Assembly: GCA_949357655.1 (NCBI GenBank) | Contig: CASHTG010000021.1 | Span: 868,001-932,000 of the forward strand | DNA length: 64,000 bases | Origin: Parascedosporium putredinis | Taxonomy: Eukaryota; Ascomycota; Sordariomycetes; Microascales; Microascaceae | Reading direction: 5' to 3' | In this document: piece after piece, positions 1 to 11,027 of the stretch | Layout: the number at the start of each line of letters is the position of its first letter | Position numbering within the stretch: position 1 is the first letter of the stretch | The notes under the pieces: model-generated | Told to the model about the DNA's origin: nothing | Seen by the model: only the letters and a program-made list of their open reading frames with translations | Database searches by the model: none | Program-made: the position numbers and the translations under genes

Positions 1-745
1 TAGATAGTTTTGGGTAGAATCAGATTAAATGGGTTTTCAAATTCGTATACGCTACGTGTGAGCCTATGCCATCTACATCCAGTATCTCTGAGGCGATTCG
101 TTCATCGTGCAGCTCTCTACGACAACATTCAACCCGACAAAGTCACTCTCATGGCGCAAGGGAAGAGCATAAATTGGGTGTGTGGATGAATAAAACCCAT
201 AATGAACAAAAGTAACACTAAGATATCTCCTAAAAACAGCAGGTTGAACGGCTCAAAATATTTCCCTCCTTGATGACCCCGGTTGCCCAGATTTGTAACA
301 AAGGAAAGAAAAGAAAAAAAGACACTAGTATATAACTCCAATCTTCACCCTTGTTTATGATGATTTTTCTTTTCCGATTCTTTCCTTCTCGGTCGAAAAG
401 ATCCGACGCCTTCCTATCCCTCCTCCAATTTGTTGTACCATGCAATAGTTTGATTTTGATTTTGATTGTTTTTGATAAGATAGACTCCTGCCCAAAATGA
501 TGAACCCTTGTTGAAGAGAGGGCGTGTTGAAGAGGCCTGGCCTGCCCATTGGGGTGGACAAGAACCAGGGCTCGTAGCGTTAGTAAAGATATCTGAAACC
601 TCTCTTCTTTCACTCCCTCTACTCGAGAAGGAGTGATTTTCCTGAGAAGGAAAAAGAAAAGAGCGGTTTAGAGAAAGAAAGGTAGCAGCGAGTGGCCCGG
701 GTAGGGCCTCGCTAGCAAGGTATTATGTAAGTGGTGGCTGGGTAT
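1..745. other. No gene seen; 3' flank of SHMT
   Basis: Only short overlapping reading frames without recognisable motifs are present. The part next to position 745 is presumably the 3' UTR of the leftward serine hydroxymethyltransferase gene. Purine-rich tracts at about 300-330 and 645-685 are the only compositional feature. Confidence 0.5.
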
Positions 746-2498
746 TTAGAGACCAGCATCAAGCCTCCAGCCCTCGACGGGAAGGGGGAAAGAAGAGCTC
801 CATTCAGCAATCTCCTTGCGGAGATCGTTGAGCTTGGCGTTATCGTTGCTAGCAACCTTGGCCTTGAAGTCCTTGAGCTTGTTGGCTTCCTTGGGAAGAG
901 AGGCCTGGATCTCCTTGCAGAGCTTGACGGACTGGTCAATGTACTCGGCAACGCGCTCGAAATCGGCCTGGTTGAAGCCACGGCTGGTCATGGCAGGGGT
1001 ACCGATACGGAGACCGCAGGGGGTAAGGGCGCTCTTGTCGCCGGGGATGGAGTTCTTGTTGCAAGCAATGTTGATGCGCTCGAGAACGGCCTCGACACGG
1101 GCGCCGTCGAGGCTGTGCTGGCGGAGGTCGACGAGGACCATGTGGGAGTCGGTGCCGTCGGAGACGAGCTTGTGGCCGAGAGCCTTGAACTTGTTCTCAA
1201 GGGCCTTGGCGTTGTCTACAACCTGCTGCTGGTAGGCCTTGAAGTCAGGGCCGGAGGCCTGCTTCAGGGCAACAGCGAGGGCGGTGATGGTGTGGTTGTG
1301 GGGGCCACCCTGATGGCCGGGGAAGACGGAGAAGTTGATGGGGCCCTCAAGGTCGTAGAGGGTCTGCTTGCCGGTCTTGGCATCGGTGGAGCGGACGCCC
1401 TTGCGGAAGAAGATCATGGCACCGCGGGGTCCACGAAGAGACTTGTGGGTGGTGGTGGTGACAATGTCGGCGTGCTCAAAAGGAGAGGGGATGACGCCAG
1501 CGGCGATCAGGCCAGAGATGTGGGCCATGTCGACGACGAGGTAGGCACCGACAGAGTCGGCAATCTCGCGCATGCGAGCATAGTCGATCAGACGGCAGTA
1601 GGCAGAGGTACCGGCAACAAGGACCTTGGGGCGGTAGAGGACCGCGTTCTTGGCAAGGGTATCATAGTCGATGATACCGGTCTCGAGGTCAACCCTATAG
1701 GGCATGGTCTCGAAGTAGGTAGAGACAGCAGAGATCCTGTTGGGGAGGGAGAACAATGTTAGCCACTGTAGCTTACGGCAGTCTCGGCATGCGGTTCCTT
1801 TCATCCCCTACTTCTTGGTTTCGTCCCTCCTCCTCTTTTGCCGTAGCAGTTGCAGAGGGGAACGCTGGTGTAGGTGGGGTGGGTTATAGTCAACACTTAC
1901 TTCCTAGCGGGAGTCTGGTAGCCGTGGCTGAGATGGCCACCGTGGGGAGGTCAAGACCCATGAGGCGGCCGTGAGGGGGCATGATGGCCTGGTAAACCTG
2001 GAGGTTGGCGGGGCTGCCGCTGAGGCACTGGACGTTGACACCCCACTTCTCGGAGTCGAGGTTGAAGGCGGCAAGAGCACGCTTCTGGCAGAGAAGCTCA
2101 ATCTCGTCGATGTGCTCGTTGCCTCCGTAGTAGCGGGCACCGGGATAACCCTCGGAGTACTTGTTAGACATGGGGAGCCTAGGGCATCGAAAACGGCACG
2201 GGAGGTGACGTTCTCCGAGGCGATGAGGATGATGGACTCGCGCTGGCGCTGGACCTCATGTTTCTAAAACCGGGGTGTTAGTGGAATCGAGAGGAGTACA
2301 ATAATATAGGATTGTGGATGGGCTGGAGTAGGGGAAGGCGTACCATGATCTCAGCAACCTCGGGGTCGGAGTCGAGGAGAGACTTCTCCAGCATCTATTC
2401 ATAGAAAGTTAGAGAAGTGGGCACAAAGCAATTGGGGTGATGTCGACTATGCTGTACCTCCTTGTGGGATGCTGGGAGAGCGTAGTGGGGGACGACAT
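746..2498 (-). CDS. Serine hydroxymethyltransferase, cytosolic
   Basis: PLP enzyme interconverting serine plus tetrahydrofolate with glycine plus methylene-THF; it feeds one-carbon units to purine, thymidylate and methionine synthesis. Exons by splice sites and homology: 2498-2458, 2394-2344, 2263-1901, 1736-746, joined by GT-AG introns. Visible signatures are the start of the conserved core (SENVTSRAVFDALGSP), SGSPANLQVYQ, DMAHISGLI, the PLP-lysine motif TTTTHKSLRGPRGAM, FPGHQGGPHNH and the RIGTPAMTSRG block. The C-terminus FPLPVEGWRLDAGL is typical. No mitochondrial presequence is seen, which favours the cytosolic isoform. The start is the Kozak-like ATG at 2498. Three exon breaks lie in C runs of the coding strand: 2487-2491, 2172-2175 and 1944-1947. 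Adding one C to each gives a continuous 482-residue protein, the normal family length, so the breaks look like sequence errors. A CT-rich tract (coding strand) at about 2520-2660 is typical of a strong fungal promoter. Confidence 0.95.
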
Positions 2499-4349
2499 GG
2501 CGACGGTGTGTGGAAAATTGAACTGAATTAGAACAAGACAAGAAAGATGTTTGTTTGGAGAAGTAAAGAAGAAGAAAGAGGAAGAGAAAGAAAAGAAAAG
2601 TCGAGAGAGATATGGGAAAGACGGGGATGGGAGGAAAAAGTAAAACAAGCAGGAAAAAATTGACTCTCTCCGAGCTAGGAGGTACCTGAGGGATGACACC
2701 GACCCCAACCCCTACGAAACGGAGGGACGAAAAAAAAAATCTTTCGCTACTCATCAACAATGGAATGGAGCAAGAGCTGGTAGGACCAACCAAGACCATG
2801 GTTCCTACGCTGGTTCTCTCGCTACTTGCCCCCGACTCGCCATCGTGCTACCCGTGGTGTGCTTTTGGCGGGGTGGTAAGCCAGCAGGGTACCAGTACAT
2901 GCACCAATTGACGAGCAGCGAAGCATTTCTGGCGGGGGCGGGGAGGGGCAAGGTTCAGTACCTCAACCCTCTCGACATTGAGGTGGGCATTGAATGTGGG
3001 GTGAACTTGGGCCTGCGCGACAAACGATAAACGGGGGAGGGGCAAAACGAAGCTTCAGGGTTCTCACGTCAGACACACATCCGGATTTTCCTCTTCAGCT
3101 CTTGAAGCATCCGTGAATCATGCTCCAATTGCACGAGATGTCCGTCCGTACATAATCTACCTTCGTACATGCTTGGAAAAAATGGCCACCAGCACTTATT
3201 CCCTCGTCTTCGCTATTGCCTTGCCATACACCAAGGGAAGAGGCCAGGCATTGTCCCGTCTCTCACAAAAAGCATGAAGAATACGGTTTTTTTCCCTTTG
3301 AATTGACCCGACAACTACGACGCTCGGTCGCTTGCCACATGCCCTTTTCCGTAGATGCCATTATGTATAACATTGAAGTGACAGTGTGACAACGTGGAAC
3401 GGAACTTAGCACCGAATATGCACCCATTGACGGTAAAACATGAACAAGGTTCCGTTCTGCTTAGTGTAGGGCCTGTTATCCTCCTAAGCCCAAAGTAGCT
3501 ATGAACCAGGACTGGTCCAGGGTTGGGAAGCTTGGCCAAAGGTAGTGTATGTGTCAAGTTTTCCCAGTGCATCTTCGAATCGTTTAAGAGTAACAACGGT
3601 CACCGCTCCTTGGCCGCTTGGCCGTGTGCGCAGGCGGAGGGAAACGGAAGCAGTCGTGTTCTGAGTCATCGTCCTGCTTTCTTCCTGTGGGTCATCGAAA
3701 CCCAGAGCCCGCCATATTTCGATTCACCAAGTCCGGTCGACTCCTCCTACCTAGGTTGAACCAAGCTCCGATGACGGGTGATAAATAGCGGCCAAATGAC
3801 TGGCCAGTGCCTCCCCAGAGGTCGGTGGTTAGCCAACCGTAACTTACCAGGCGACGGCCTTTTATGGTTCACTACTTCCGTCGGCGTTGATTGCCCAAGT
3901 TCCATGGATTCACAATTGCAGGATTCTGACCACCGGAAGCACCGGTGTTTCCTTTGTTGCGCAGGGACTCCGTTCACTCTCCGCTCCCCAGAGCTGACTT
4001 GAATAATTGGCGAATCGTTGTGACCCTGCTGCTCATGCCCCTCACTGAGGACGAGTCTGATGTGCTTTTTTCCCAAGACCGTCTTGTCTTGGTGGGGGTT
4101 TTCGCACAGCTTGACAAGCCACAGGACGGCACGTGTTGATAAGCGATAAGGCCGTGCTATTTACAACCAAGTAAACAAAGCGTAGAATACACCCCGCTTC
4201 CGAGCTGTAAAATGCAAGCCGGCGCCCGCGATCGCAGAGGAAGATTGGGAGAAGAAACCCCGGCGCCAAAAGGATAAAACCCAACGAAGAGGAAAAATTC
4301 CCCTTTAAAAGGGCTTTTGTCCCTTTTTGCCCCCTTTGCGAAGCACGAC
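2499..4349. other. Intergenic, divergent promoter region
   Basis: This stretch lies between the divergent SHMT and Mis14 genes and must carry both promoters. The polypyrimidine/polypurine tract at about 2520-2660 belongs to the SHMT side. I see no conserved protein, tRNA or repeat in the rest. Confidence 0.5.
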
Positions 4350-5177
4350 ATGGAGACCGATTCGGCTCACCGCAAGATTGAGCTCCAAGAGCCAGAGGAT
4401 CTCGCCTTCCTCATCGCCAACGTGCGCCAAGCCGCTCGCGAACGCATCGACGAGGCCTTCCCCCGTCAATAGAGCGGACGGGGAGGAGGACGCTCTCCGA
4501 ATACAAATAGAATCGCTCGTCGACGAGGTATATCCCCTTCCCAATTATCCCAACCGCGTAAATCAACCTGCCGACCGTATCCCTCTCAGCACCGTTACTA
4601 ACACAAAGGCCCCTCGCCCGCAGTACATCACCAAGACATTTACCCTCGCCGCCCCGAGCCTAGCCATCAACGGCCTCCCCGTCGACCCAGACACCTACCT
4701 CTCCCCCGACAAGCCCAACCAGCGAGGCTCCCGGTCCAAGTCCAAAGCCGCCCCCGCCGCCCCCGTCATCTACGAAGCCTTTGACGACCGGATGCACCAG
4801 CGCGTCCTCGATCTCGCCCGCGAGGAAGAGGACCTCCTCGCCGAGATCGCCGCGCTCAAGCAAAAGTCCCTAAGCGCGTCGCCGGCGCGTACTCGGACGC
4901 CCTGCGCGACGGCATCGCCGCCGACGAGGCCGCGTTGCAGGAGAGGGTTAACCTCGTGTGCGGCGACTTGCAGCGCATCGTCGCCGAGGGCAGCGCTGGC
5001 CTCTTGGGCGTCGACGCCGCCGTCAAGGCCAAGGGCGGAGATGGCGGTGCTGCCGAGGAGGCGTGGAGGAATGCTATCCAGGGCCTCGAGAAGCTGAAGC
5101 GGGAGATGCCCGCGGCCGTGGCCAAGATGGAGAGGGCGAGAGTAGCGGGAGAGTATGTCATCACTGAGGGGAGGTGA
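4350..5177 (+). CDS. Kinetochore protein Mis14/Nsl1
   Basis: Predicted subunit of the MIND/Mis12 kinetochore complex, which links centromeric chromatin to the Ndc80 microtubule-binding complex. Two exons, 4350-4527 and 4624-5177, are separated by a 96-bp GT-AG intron. The N-terminus SAHRKIELQEPEDLAFLIAN is the hallmark of the fungal Mis14 family. It is followed by an acidic/helical middle (FDDRMHQRVLDLAREEEDLL) and a C-terminal helical part (RNAIQGLEKLKREMP). Frame changes occur at the C5 run 4460-4464 (one C too many, or two missing) and at the A4 run 4862-4865 (one A missing). With both corrected the length is 732 nt, giving 243 residues. As written, a stop appears at about 4470. Family call is by recognition of the N-terminal block only. 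Confidence 0.8.
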
Positions 5178-5483
5178 GGGGAGCTACAAGTTTTTTTGTG
5201 CAAAGAGGGAGGTTCTATCTTGATGATTTGGTGTACGGCGCGCGGTTGGCTATCATGGCGTTGTTTGGGTCTATATCTTATTGTAATACCACTTGTCTAC
5301 AATTTCACAACCACGTCTTGAACACTAGATCCGTCAAACTCGGGGTAACGCGGGAGGGACCAGATGAACTAAGAAACTGGAAAGTGGGAAAAGAAGGGTC
5401 TCTGAATTTATCAAAGGAGATAGGGGAAGGAAAAAAACAATGGAGCAAAAACAGAGTCAAAAAGACGAAAAAGAAATTCGCTT
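5178..5483. other. Short intergenic spacer
   Basis: Spacer between the Mis14 stop and the tRNA 3' end. It becomes A-rich from about 5430. Nothing else is seen. Confidence 0.4.
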
Positions 5484-5555
5484 TGATCTAGGCAGGGATC
5501 GAACCTGCAATCTTTTGATTCGTAGTCAAACGCCTTGCCATTGGGCCACTAGACC
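5484..5555 (-). tRNA. tRNA-Arg (anticodon ACG)
   Basis: The reverse strand folds into a full cloverleaf. The acceptor arms are GGTCTAG and CTAGATC. The D-arm contains GGCCCAATGGCAAGGC. The anticodon stem TTTGA/TCAAA encloses the loop CTACGAA with ACG at the centre. The T-arm is GCAGG-TTCGATC-CCTGC, and the discriminator base is A. There is no intron. ACG (read as ICG) decodes CGU/CGC/CGA arginine codons. A T-run transcription terminator is expected below 5484 and the local sequence there is A-rich on the plus strand. Confidence 0.95.
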
Positions 5556-6050
5556 AATTCTCTGATGATGTTTTTCCCCACTAGTTCTGCTCAACTACGA
5601 TACCCGCGTTGCGCAAACAATCCATCAAGCACTGGGCCCGTTTTCGGCGACTAAAAGGCAGAGCAGACAATGTCACATTCAAGGCACAGCTATCTCCAAC
5701 GTCGGGATACCGCAATTCTAAACTCCATGATATGTACCATTCAGCTGCCACCCGCAAAGCCAGGCTCTACATCACAGAGACTAGTGTCCAACATATTTAA
5801 CTAAGCCTGTTGGCTGCAATGCGCTTGTCTTCCAACAACCCAGTATAAGAATGTGATAGGGGAAAGGGGGAGGCGAAGAAACAGTGCACGAAGCTTCCAG
5901 TGTGTTTTTATAAGTCCCCAAAACAAGGCGTCGGCTCCTCTCTTTGTTATTACTCGGTAGTTTTAGCGAAAGAAAAAAACATCAAAATCAGTTCCTAGGC
6001 CTGTTGACGGGCACTAGACGTCTCGATCCTTAACGCAACAGTTCCCTCGC
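5556..6050. other. Intergenic spacer
   Basis: Lies between the tRNA 5' end and the SEC14 stop. It should contain the tRNA upstream flank and the SEC14 3' UTR. No gene seen. Confidence 0.4.
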
Positions 6051-7430
6051 TTAGGCGGGCGCAGGGGCCTTGACGCCCTCGGCAGGCGGGTCGACTGCCT
6101 CAGCAGGGACGGGGATCTCCTCAGCACCCTCCTTGGGCGCGGGAGGCGCGGCCTCATCAGCCTTCTTATCGCCAGCGGCGGCGCCCTCCGTCTCCCACTT
6201 GGCGGGCTTGGTCCATTCGCTCTCCCTCCAAGGACCCATATCACTGAACGGGCAGCCGCCCTCGCAATCGCACTTGCCGCCAAACTCTACAGGGAGGTTC
6301 TCGGCGGGGACCTGCTTAAGGAGCTCCGACTGGTAACCGCTGCCTAGGACGTTGATCTTCTGTACGGTCACAGGGTCGATCCAGCCCTTGATAACGCCCC
6401 AAACGGTAGAGAACCCCCAGGGAGCGTTGATCAAGTAGAAGCGGCCAAGACGCTCGGGGTAGTAGTCCTGAGAGAGTGTGGAAACCTCCTTGACGTGGGC
6501 ATAGACGCTGGGAATCTTGGTGAGAGTGACACCCTTGAGGTCCATTATGGTGCAGCAGGTCTCGAGAAGCTGGCCAGCCTTGCGGGAGCAGGCGGGAAGA
6601 CGGGGATCCGCGAGGCGTTCGTACTCTACAGCGAGGTTCGTAATCAAGCGCTCCGAGGTAGTGATTGAGTACATGGCGTTCAAGTCAATGCCGCCGAGCT
6701 TCTCGATGTAGAGCGGTCGGCCATCCTAAATGCACAAAAGAGCCGCTGTATTAGAAATTATCCTTCTCCCTCTTTCTCTCTCTCTCTCTCTCTATATCTG
6801 GTGCGGGTTATCAGCCATACCTTGTCCGTCTTGTGGTAGTATTGAGGATAGTACTTGAACATGTCCTTCTTCTCGGGAAGTCCCATGTAGGGACAAGGTT
6901 ATCGAGGTTGATCTTCTTCCTCCAGTCCTCGCAATTGACGAACCTAGAGCTCACAAGGTTAGACCCGTAGGACCCTGCTGGGGGAGGAGGGGCGTGAAGT
7001 CTTGGTTAGATGAATTCCAGCGTAGCTTACATTTTTGGGCTTCCGCAACGTTGAACTTTCGCGCACGAAGAAACCTCAGCTACGCGAATGAGGTGTTAGC
7101 TTTAACCCACATAAAGCATGCAGGACACAGGCTACGGAGGCGAGGCGAGACGAGGCACCGGGTCAGGATAAAACCATCGCCGCTTTGCTTTGCAAGTCAA
7201 GGACGACTTCCGGCTCCCGGCTCCCAGCTCCCTTGCCCTCGGCCCAGAAAGGGGTTACTCACGAGAGTCAGGGTGTCCAAACGCTTAGTATATCCAGCAG
7301 CCTCGAGAAGCATGCGCAGTTGATGGACCTGGGCCTGCTCCTCGGGCTTTAGGTGGCCCGGGTGGCCGGGGGCGGCAACGGGGGCGACCGTGGGGAAGTC
7401 ATAGTCGTCGTACTTGGGGTCGAGCTCCAT
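6051..7430 (-). CDS. SEC14: SEC14 phosphatidylinositol/phosphatidylcholine transfer protein
   Basis: Lipid-transfer protein of the CRAL-TRIO family that couples PI/PC exchange to Golgi phosphoinositide signalling. Exons: 7430-7263, 7079-7031, 6943-6821, 6725-6051. The N-terminal CRAL-TRIO-N helices include the conserved LRFLRARKFNV. The lipid-binding domain shows DGRPLYIEKLGGIDL, CCTIMDLKGV, YPERLGRFYLINAPWGF and the FGGKCDCEGGC block near the end of the domain. The C-terminal tail is Ala/Pro/Glu-rich. Two single-base losses break the frame: the T5 run 7032-7036 at the end of exon 2, and the G3 run 6875-6877 in exon 3. Corrected length is 338 residues, normal for fungal Sec14. The intron 6726-6820 carries a TC microsatellite. 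Confidence 0.93.
6775..6793. repeat. (TC)n microsatellite in SEC14 intron
   Basis: About nine TC units inside the third SEC14 intron. On the gene's own strand it is a GA repeat, so it is not the polypyrimidine tract of that intron. Confidence 0.85.
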
Positions 7431-8528
7431 GGTGGTCGGCGATGAAAGAAGGTGGGGCACTCAAGGCAAGGGGACAAGGGGCACAAGACAAGGGAAAAAG
7501 GGGGAAGAGGAAGACGAAGTTGATGCTACCGGATGGACCGTTATAATTGCGAAGCAAGGGGCGGAAGTATGTTCAAAAAGGACAATGCAAAAGTCAAAAA
7601 GAAACTTGACGGTTCAGGAAGAATTAAACAAGATGAAGTTTCGAATCGGTGAGGTCAATGTGTACTGAAGGAGGGGTAAAAGTACCTTAGCACAAGGGAA
7701 AGGGGCGGGGAGTGGGGATCGAGGCTGTCAACTGGCAGTAAGCGCCTCCTCCCAGGTCCCACCAGTTATTTCGCCCGACAATCCATCTTGAAGAGGTTCA
7801 GGTGCTTGCCAAAATTTGTTAGTGGTCCTGGCCTGGGTTTGCCGCTATTGTGTCCCTTGTTTGCATCAATGTACAGAGAATGGATCGTGGTTTTCGAGTG
7901 GCTCAGTCCGAGACGCCAGGCGCACATTTGCCCAGCAAGCGCATCCTACATGTACCCTCGCAAACCAAAACGGACGCATGGAGCGCAGCACATGTACCCG
8001 CTCTCTATCAGAAGCCTAAAATCAACTTGTATCACCCTCCAACGAAGCCGTGGTGATTTCTTTGCGAAAGGATACGAGCGGGTGTGGCGCGTCATCCTCT
8101 GTTTTCTTTGTATCTAGGCCGAACCTGGAAGTATCCCCGCTAGAACCTGGTTGTACCAATGAAGGCGTCCTCAGCTCGCCAAGCTCCGTTGATGACGCCA
8201 GCACTTTAATCCTTCAGCCCTCTCACTCTGGGGCGTCTCGTAGTCACGCCTATGGCCGGCAATGGGTATTTCACGTGTCCCGACGCCTTCGGTGATTTGG
8301 GCCCTGGGCCCCGGCATACGGACAGGCTGGCCTAGCTTGGCTTCGAGCTAACATTTTGGGCTGGATCTTTGCATGGGGAGTGTGTGCGCGCGAGCTTTGG
8401 AGGCGGTATATTCAAGAATCTTCGTTTTTCTTTTTGGCCTCTTATTTGCATGCTCTCCCTGTAGCCCTAGTCGTTACGCAAAGCTTGGAACGGGCCACAT
8501 CCTCACGCGAAATCAGCCCTCAACTTCC
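7431..8528. other. Intergenic, SEC14 promoter side
   Basis: About 1.1 kb between the SEC14 start and the prefoldin stop. It contains the SEC14 promoter and the prefoldin 3' UTR. No conserved protein or RNA recognised. Confidence 0.45.
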
Positions 8529-9578
8529 CTACTCGTCCGCCTTTGTCTTGCCCTTGCCCTTGCCTTCGTCTTCTTCTTCTTCTGTTTTCTCCTTGCGTTT
8601 TTGTACGACGTCCCAATTGTAGACTCTAGCCAGTGCCACTTCCATGGTCTTTACGGCAAAGGGAAAAGAGGGAAAAGTCACCCGGTCAAGTCAGCATAAA
8701 GTTCCATGTCGCCAGGAAATACAAGCACTGGAGGGGATACTAACCGTGATCTGTTCCTTTAAAAGTCCATGTCCTCCTCGCAGTTTTGTAGGGTTTGCGT
8801 CGCGGTAGAGAGTTTCCCCTGAAGCAGCTCGTGCGCCTCGTCAATGGGGTATGATAGCATCACATTGGCCTGCCGTCCCCGTTAGCCATGGTTAAACAGA
8901 TCGCATACATGGTCAACTGTTCGGGGTCCCACATACTCCGAGCCAAATGAAGACCTCTTCGGTAGGCGGTATCTGCGCTTTCGTGTAAAGTGTGTCATTC
9001 AGTTCGAATGTCGTCTCAATGGGCTCGTCATCGTCCTATATTTGAACACACGAGATCGCCCCCAGTACTGGTTAGTACTTGTATTATCGAAGAAAACGTT
9101 GCGAGCATCAAGAGAGCGGCCTACCTTCCTGAGCTGGAGAAACTGCACCGTATCAAGAGTTTTTGTATCTCTGGAATCTTTTCTTTCAGCCCACTCGCCC
9201 GCTTTTGGAGGTTCATCTCCATAAACTGGTATTTTCTGGAAAGAAGGTAAGGTTCGTTAGAACCTTTGTGACTTCGGAGAGGCCCAGCGCTCGTCCCGCG
9301 GTGCCTGGGGTTGCCTCGTCGTTGCTCGGAAAGAGTACCCACGATATCATCTCCTGGAATTTGCGTAGAGTCGGCTCCACCTCCTCTCGCGAACTAACGT
9401 AATCCTCGACTCTGTCTACAAAGGGCGCATAGGGTATGCCTCGGGGTTCGTTGGTGGGCCCTTGGATCTAAACAAAAGTCGCGGGGTGGTTAGCGAGGCT
9501 CCGCATGCCGGTTCTTGGGCGTGGGGGATCTCACGACTTGGCCACGGAGGCTGGCGCCCCCTCAACGGCTGCGGACAT
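8529..9578 (-). CDS. Prefoldin subunit 3 (Pac10/Gim2/VBP1 type)
   Basis: Alpha-type subunit of the hexameric prefoldin chaperone, which hands nascent actin and tubulin to CCT. Six short exons: 9578-9535, 9467-9343, 9235-9125, 9035-8937, 8869-8745 and 8648-8529. Diagnostic blocks are RGIPYAPFVDRVEDYV, KYQFMEMNLQKRASGLKEKI (first coiled-coil helix), LYTKAQIPPTEEVFIWLGAN (hairpin), VMLSYPIDEAHELLQGKL and RVYNWDVVQKRKE (second helix). An acidic/Gly-Lys tail follows. One base is missing in the A run 9160-9164 (coding-strand A) and one in 8761-8764. The latter creates an in-frame stop just after EDMDF. The first exon-exon junction is out of phase by one base, so the first 15 residues are uncertain; the G-rich run near 9551-9561 is suspect. 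Corrected length is about 208 residues, as expected. Confidence 0.9.
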
Positions 9579-11027
9579 TGTCGACGCTGCTATAATATGG
9601 CCGGGATTCGGCTGTCCGTGACTACTCTGGGAGCTAAGGGCAGTGATGGGCGAGGGCCGATCCGCAAGCGCGGAGGTTCAATCGTAAACCTGGTGGTTCG
9701 CAGCCGCTCGTCCGCCGATCCAAGAGATTGATGACGGGTGTATATATATATATCTCGTGTATTGCTCTTGGATGGGGAAAATTCTACAAGGTTTGATGTC
9801 GCGGAGTGTGTGTGTTCCAGTGTGCGTGGATCGGAGCTCTGCGTGTGGTGAAGCCGCGAGGTAGACAAATTCTGGCGGGGTAAATTTAATTTTTGAGGCG
9901 ATCTCTAGCTCCATTTGATTGGAACGTGAGCCTTGAATGGGCCTTGAAGCCATCAACAATCGAGAATGGACTATTGATCCACCCCAAGAACTAACCTTTA
10001 TCACTACATGTAATTCATTGATGGCCTTGACGATGGTGTTAAAATGGACCCATGGATAGATGTTCTATTACATGTCTCTCTATGGGACTCGCGCTGAGGC
10101 CTTGAAGCGCCTCAATCGTCTACATGTATTGCAGCGGCGGATGCCTAAGAAGATATCACAGAAGAGATGCAAGAGATCTTTAGATCCATTCAATTGTATA
10201 TATCAAATTGAAGGGCCTTGTTCCACAGTCCCCTCGAGGCCCCGATCCGTCCCCCACAACCGGAACAATGAATTGTTTCTCAAGAGATACAGGTGGAATG
10301 ACGGGCCCGGTTTCGGCCACGTACATTTTGATCAATTTGCACCGCGCCCCAAGACTGATCAACAAGTAGAACACGGTTTCTGAAAGCGGTCGCCCGGTAT
10401 GAAAAGTAGGATTAACAAATTCTTTCGCTACTCCCCGTAGGGCTCAAAGATACAAATGAAATGCTGTCGTAAAATAAAAATCATCTCATCATAACCCCGG
10501 TTGTAAGAACCGAAACGAAATGGGCAGATGGGTCAGGCCCTGTTTGAAGGATATCTTGAATGCAAGGACCAACCCGGCTTTTTCTGTTTTGTACAGTAAA
10601 CAACTCGCAGACACCCAAAAACGGAGGAGAGCTCCTCTGATATCTCGGCGGCGATGGGGAAGTGACAAAAGGAGAGGAGAAGCTTGGTAGGAGGATAATT
10701 TCCATGATTCAGAGACGGAAGTGGGCGCGCAAACCCTCAAATTATAGACCAAACAGACTTTTCCAACACGATCTGGCCAGATTTGCCATCTGACTGTGAA
10801 GCTAATAACTGAGGAGGATAGAGAAGTAGTAGAGGGGAGGGGGAGAAGGAAAAAGGGAGAGACGGGAGATAGAGATAGAAGGAAGGCGAGAAAGAGGTGG
10901 GAAGTGCAAAACGTGAGACAAAGGTATGATCGAGAGAGTAGATCAAGAGGGGATAAAAGAGACAACGGGGGTAGAGCTTTCCAAGACACGATTCGAGACG
11001 GAGGATAGCGTAGTTTTATCAACATAG
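9579..11027. other. Intergenic between prefoldin promoter and frq 3' end
   Basis: Contains the prefoldin promoter and the frq 3' UTR. A TA microsatellite lies at 9741-9753. Two GATC pairs occur, at about 10173-10186 and 10924-10943. A purine-rich stretch spans 10800-10960. No protein-coding gene seen. Confidence 0.45.
9741..9753. repeat. (TA)n microsatellite
   Basis: Thirteen bases of alternating TA upstream of the prefoldin subunit gene. Confidence 0.8.

Noticed and set aside
731..1762. 343-codon plus-strand frame opposite SHMT
   Set aside because: Glycine/valine-rich translation without motifs; it is the antisense shadow of a highly conserved exon.
746..2498. SHMT, phosphoglycerate mutase and others as pseudogenes
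   Set aside because: Breaks are single bases at mononucleotide runs, catalytic motifs are intact and the pattern affects many unrelated essential genes, so sequence error is more likely.
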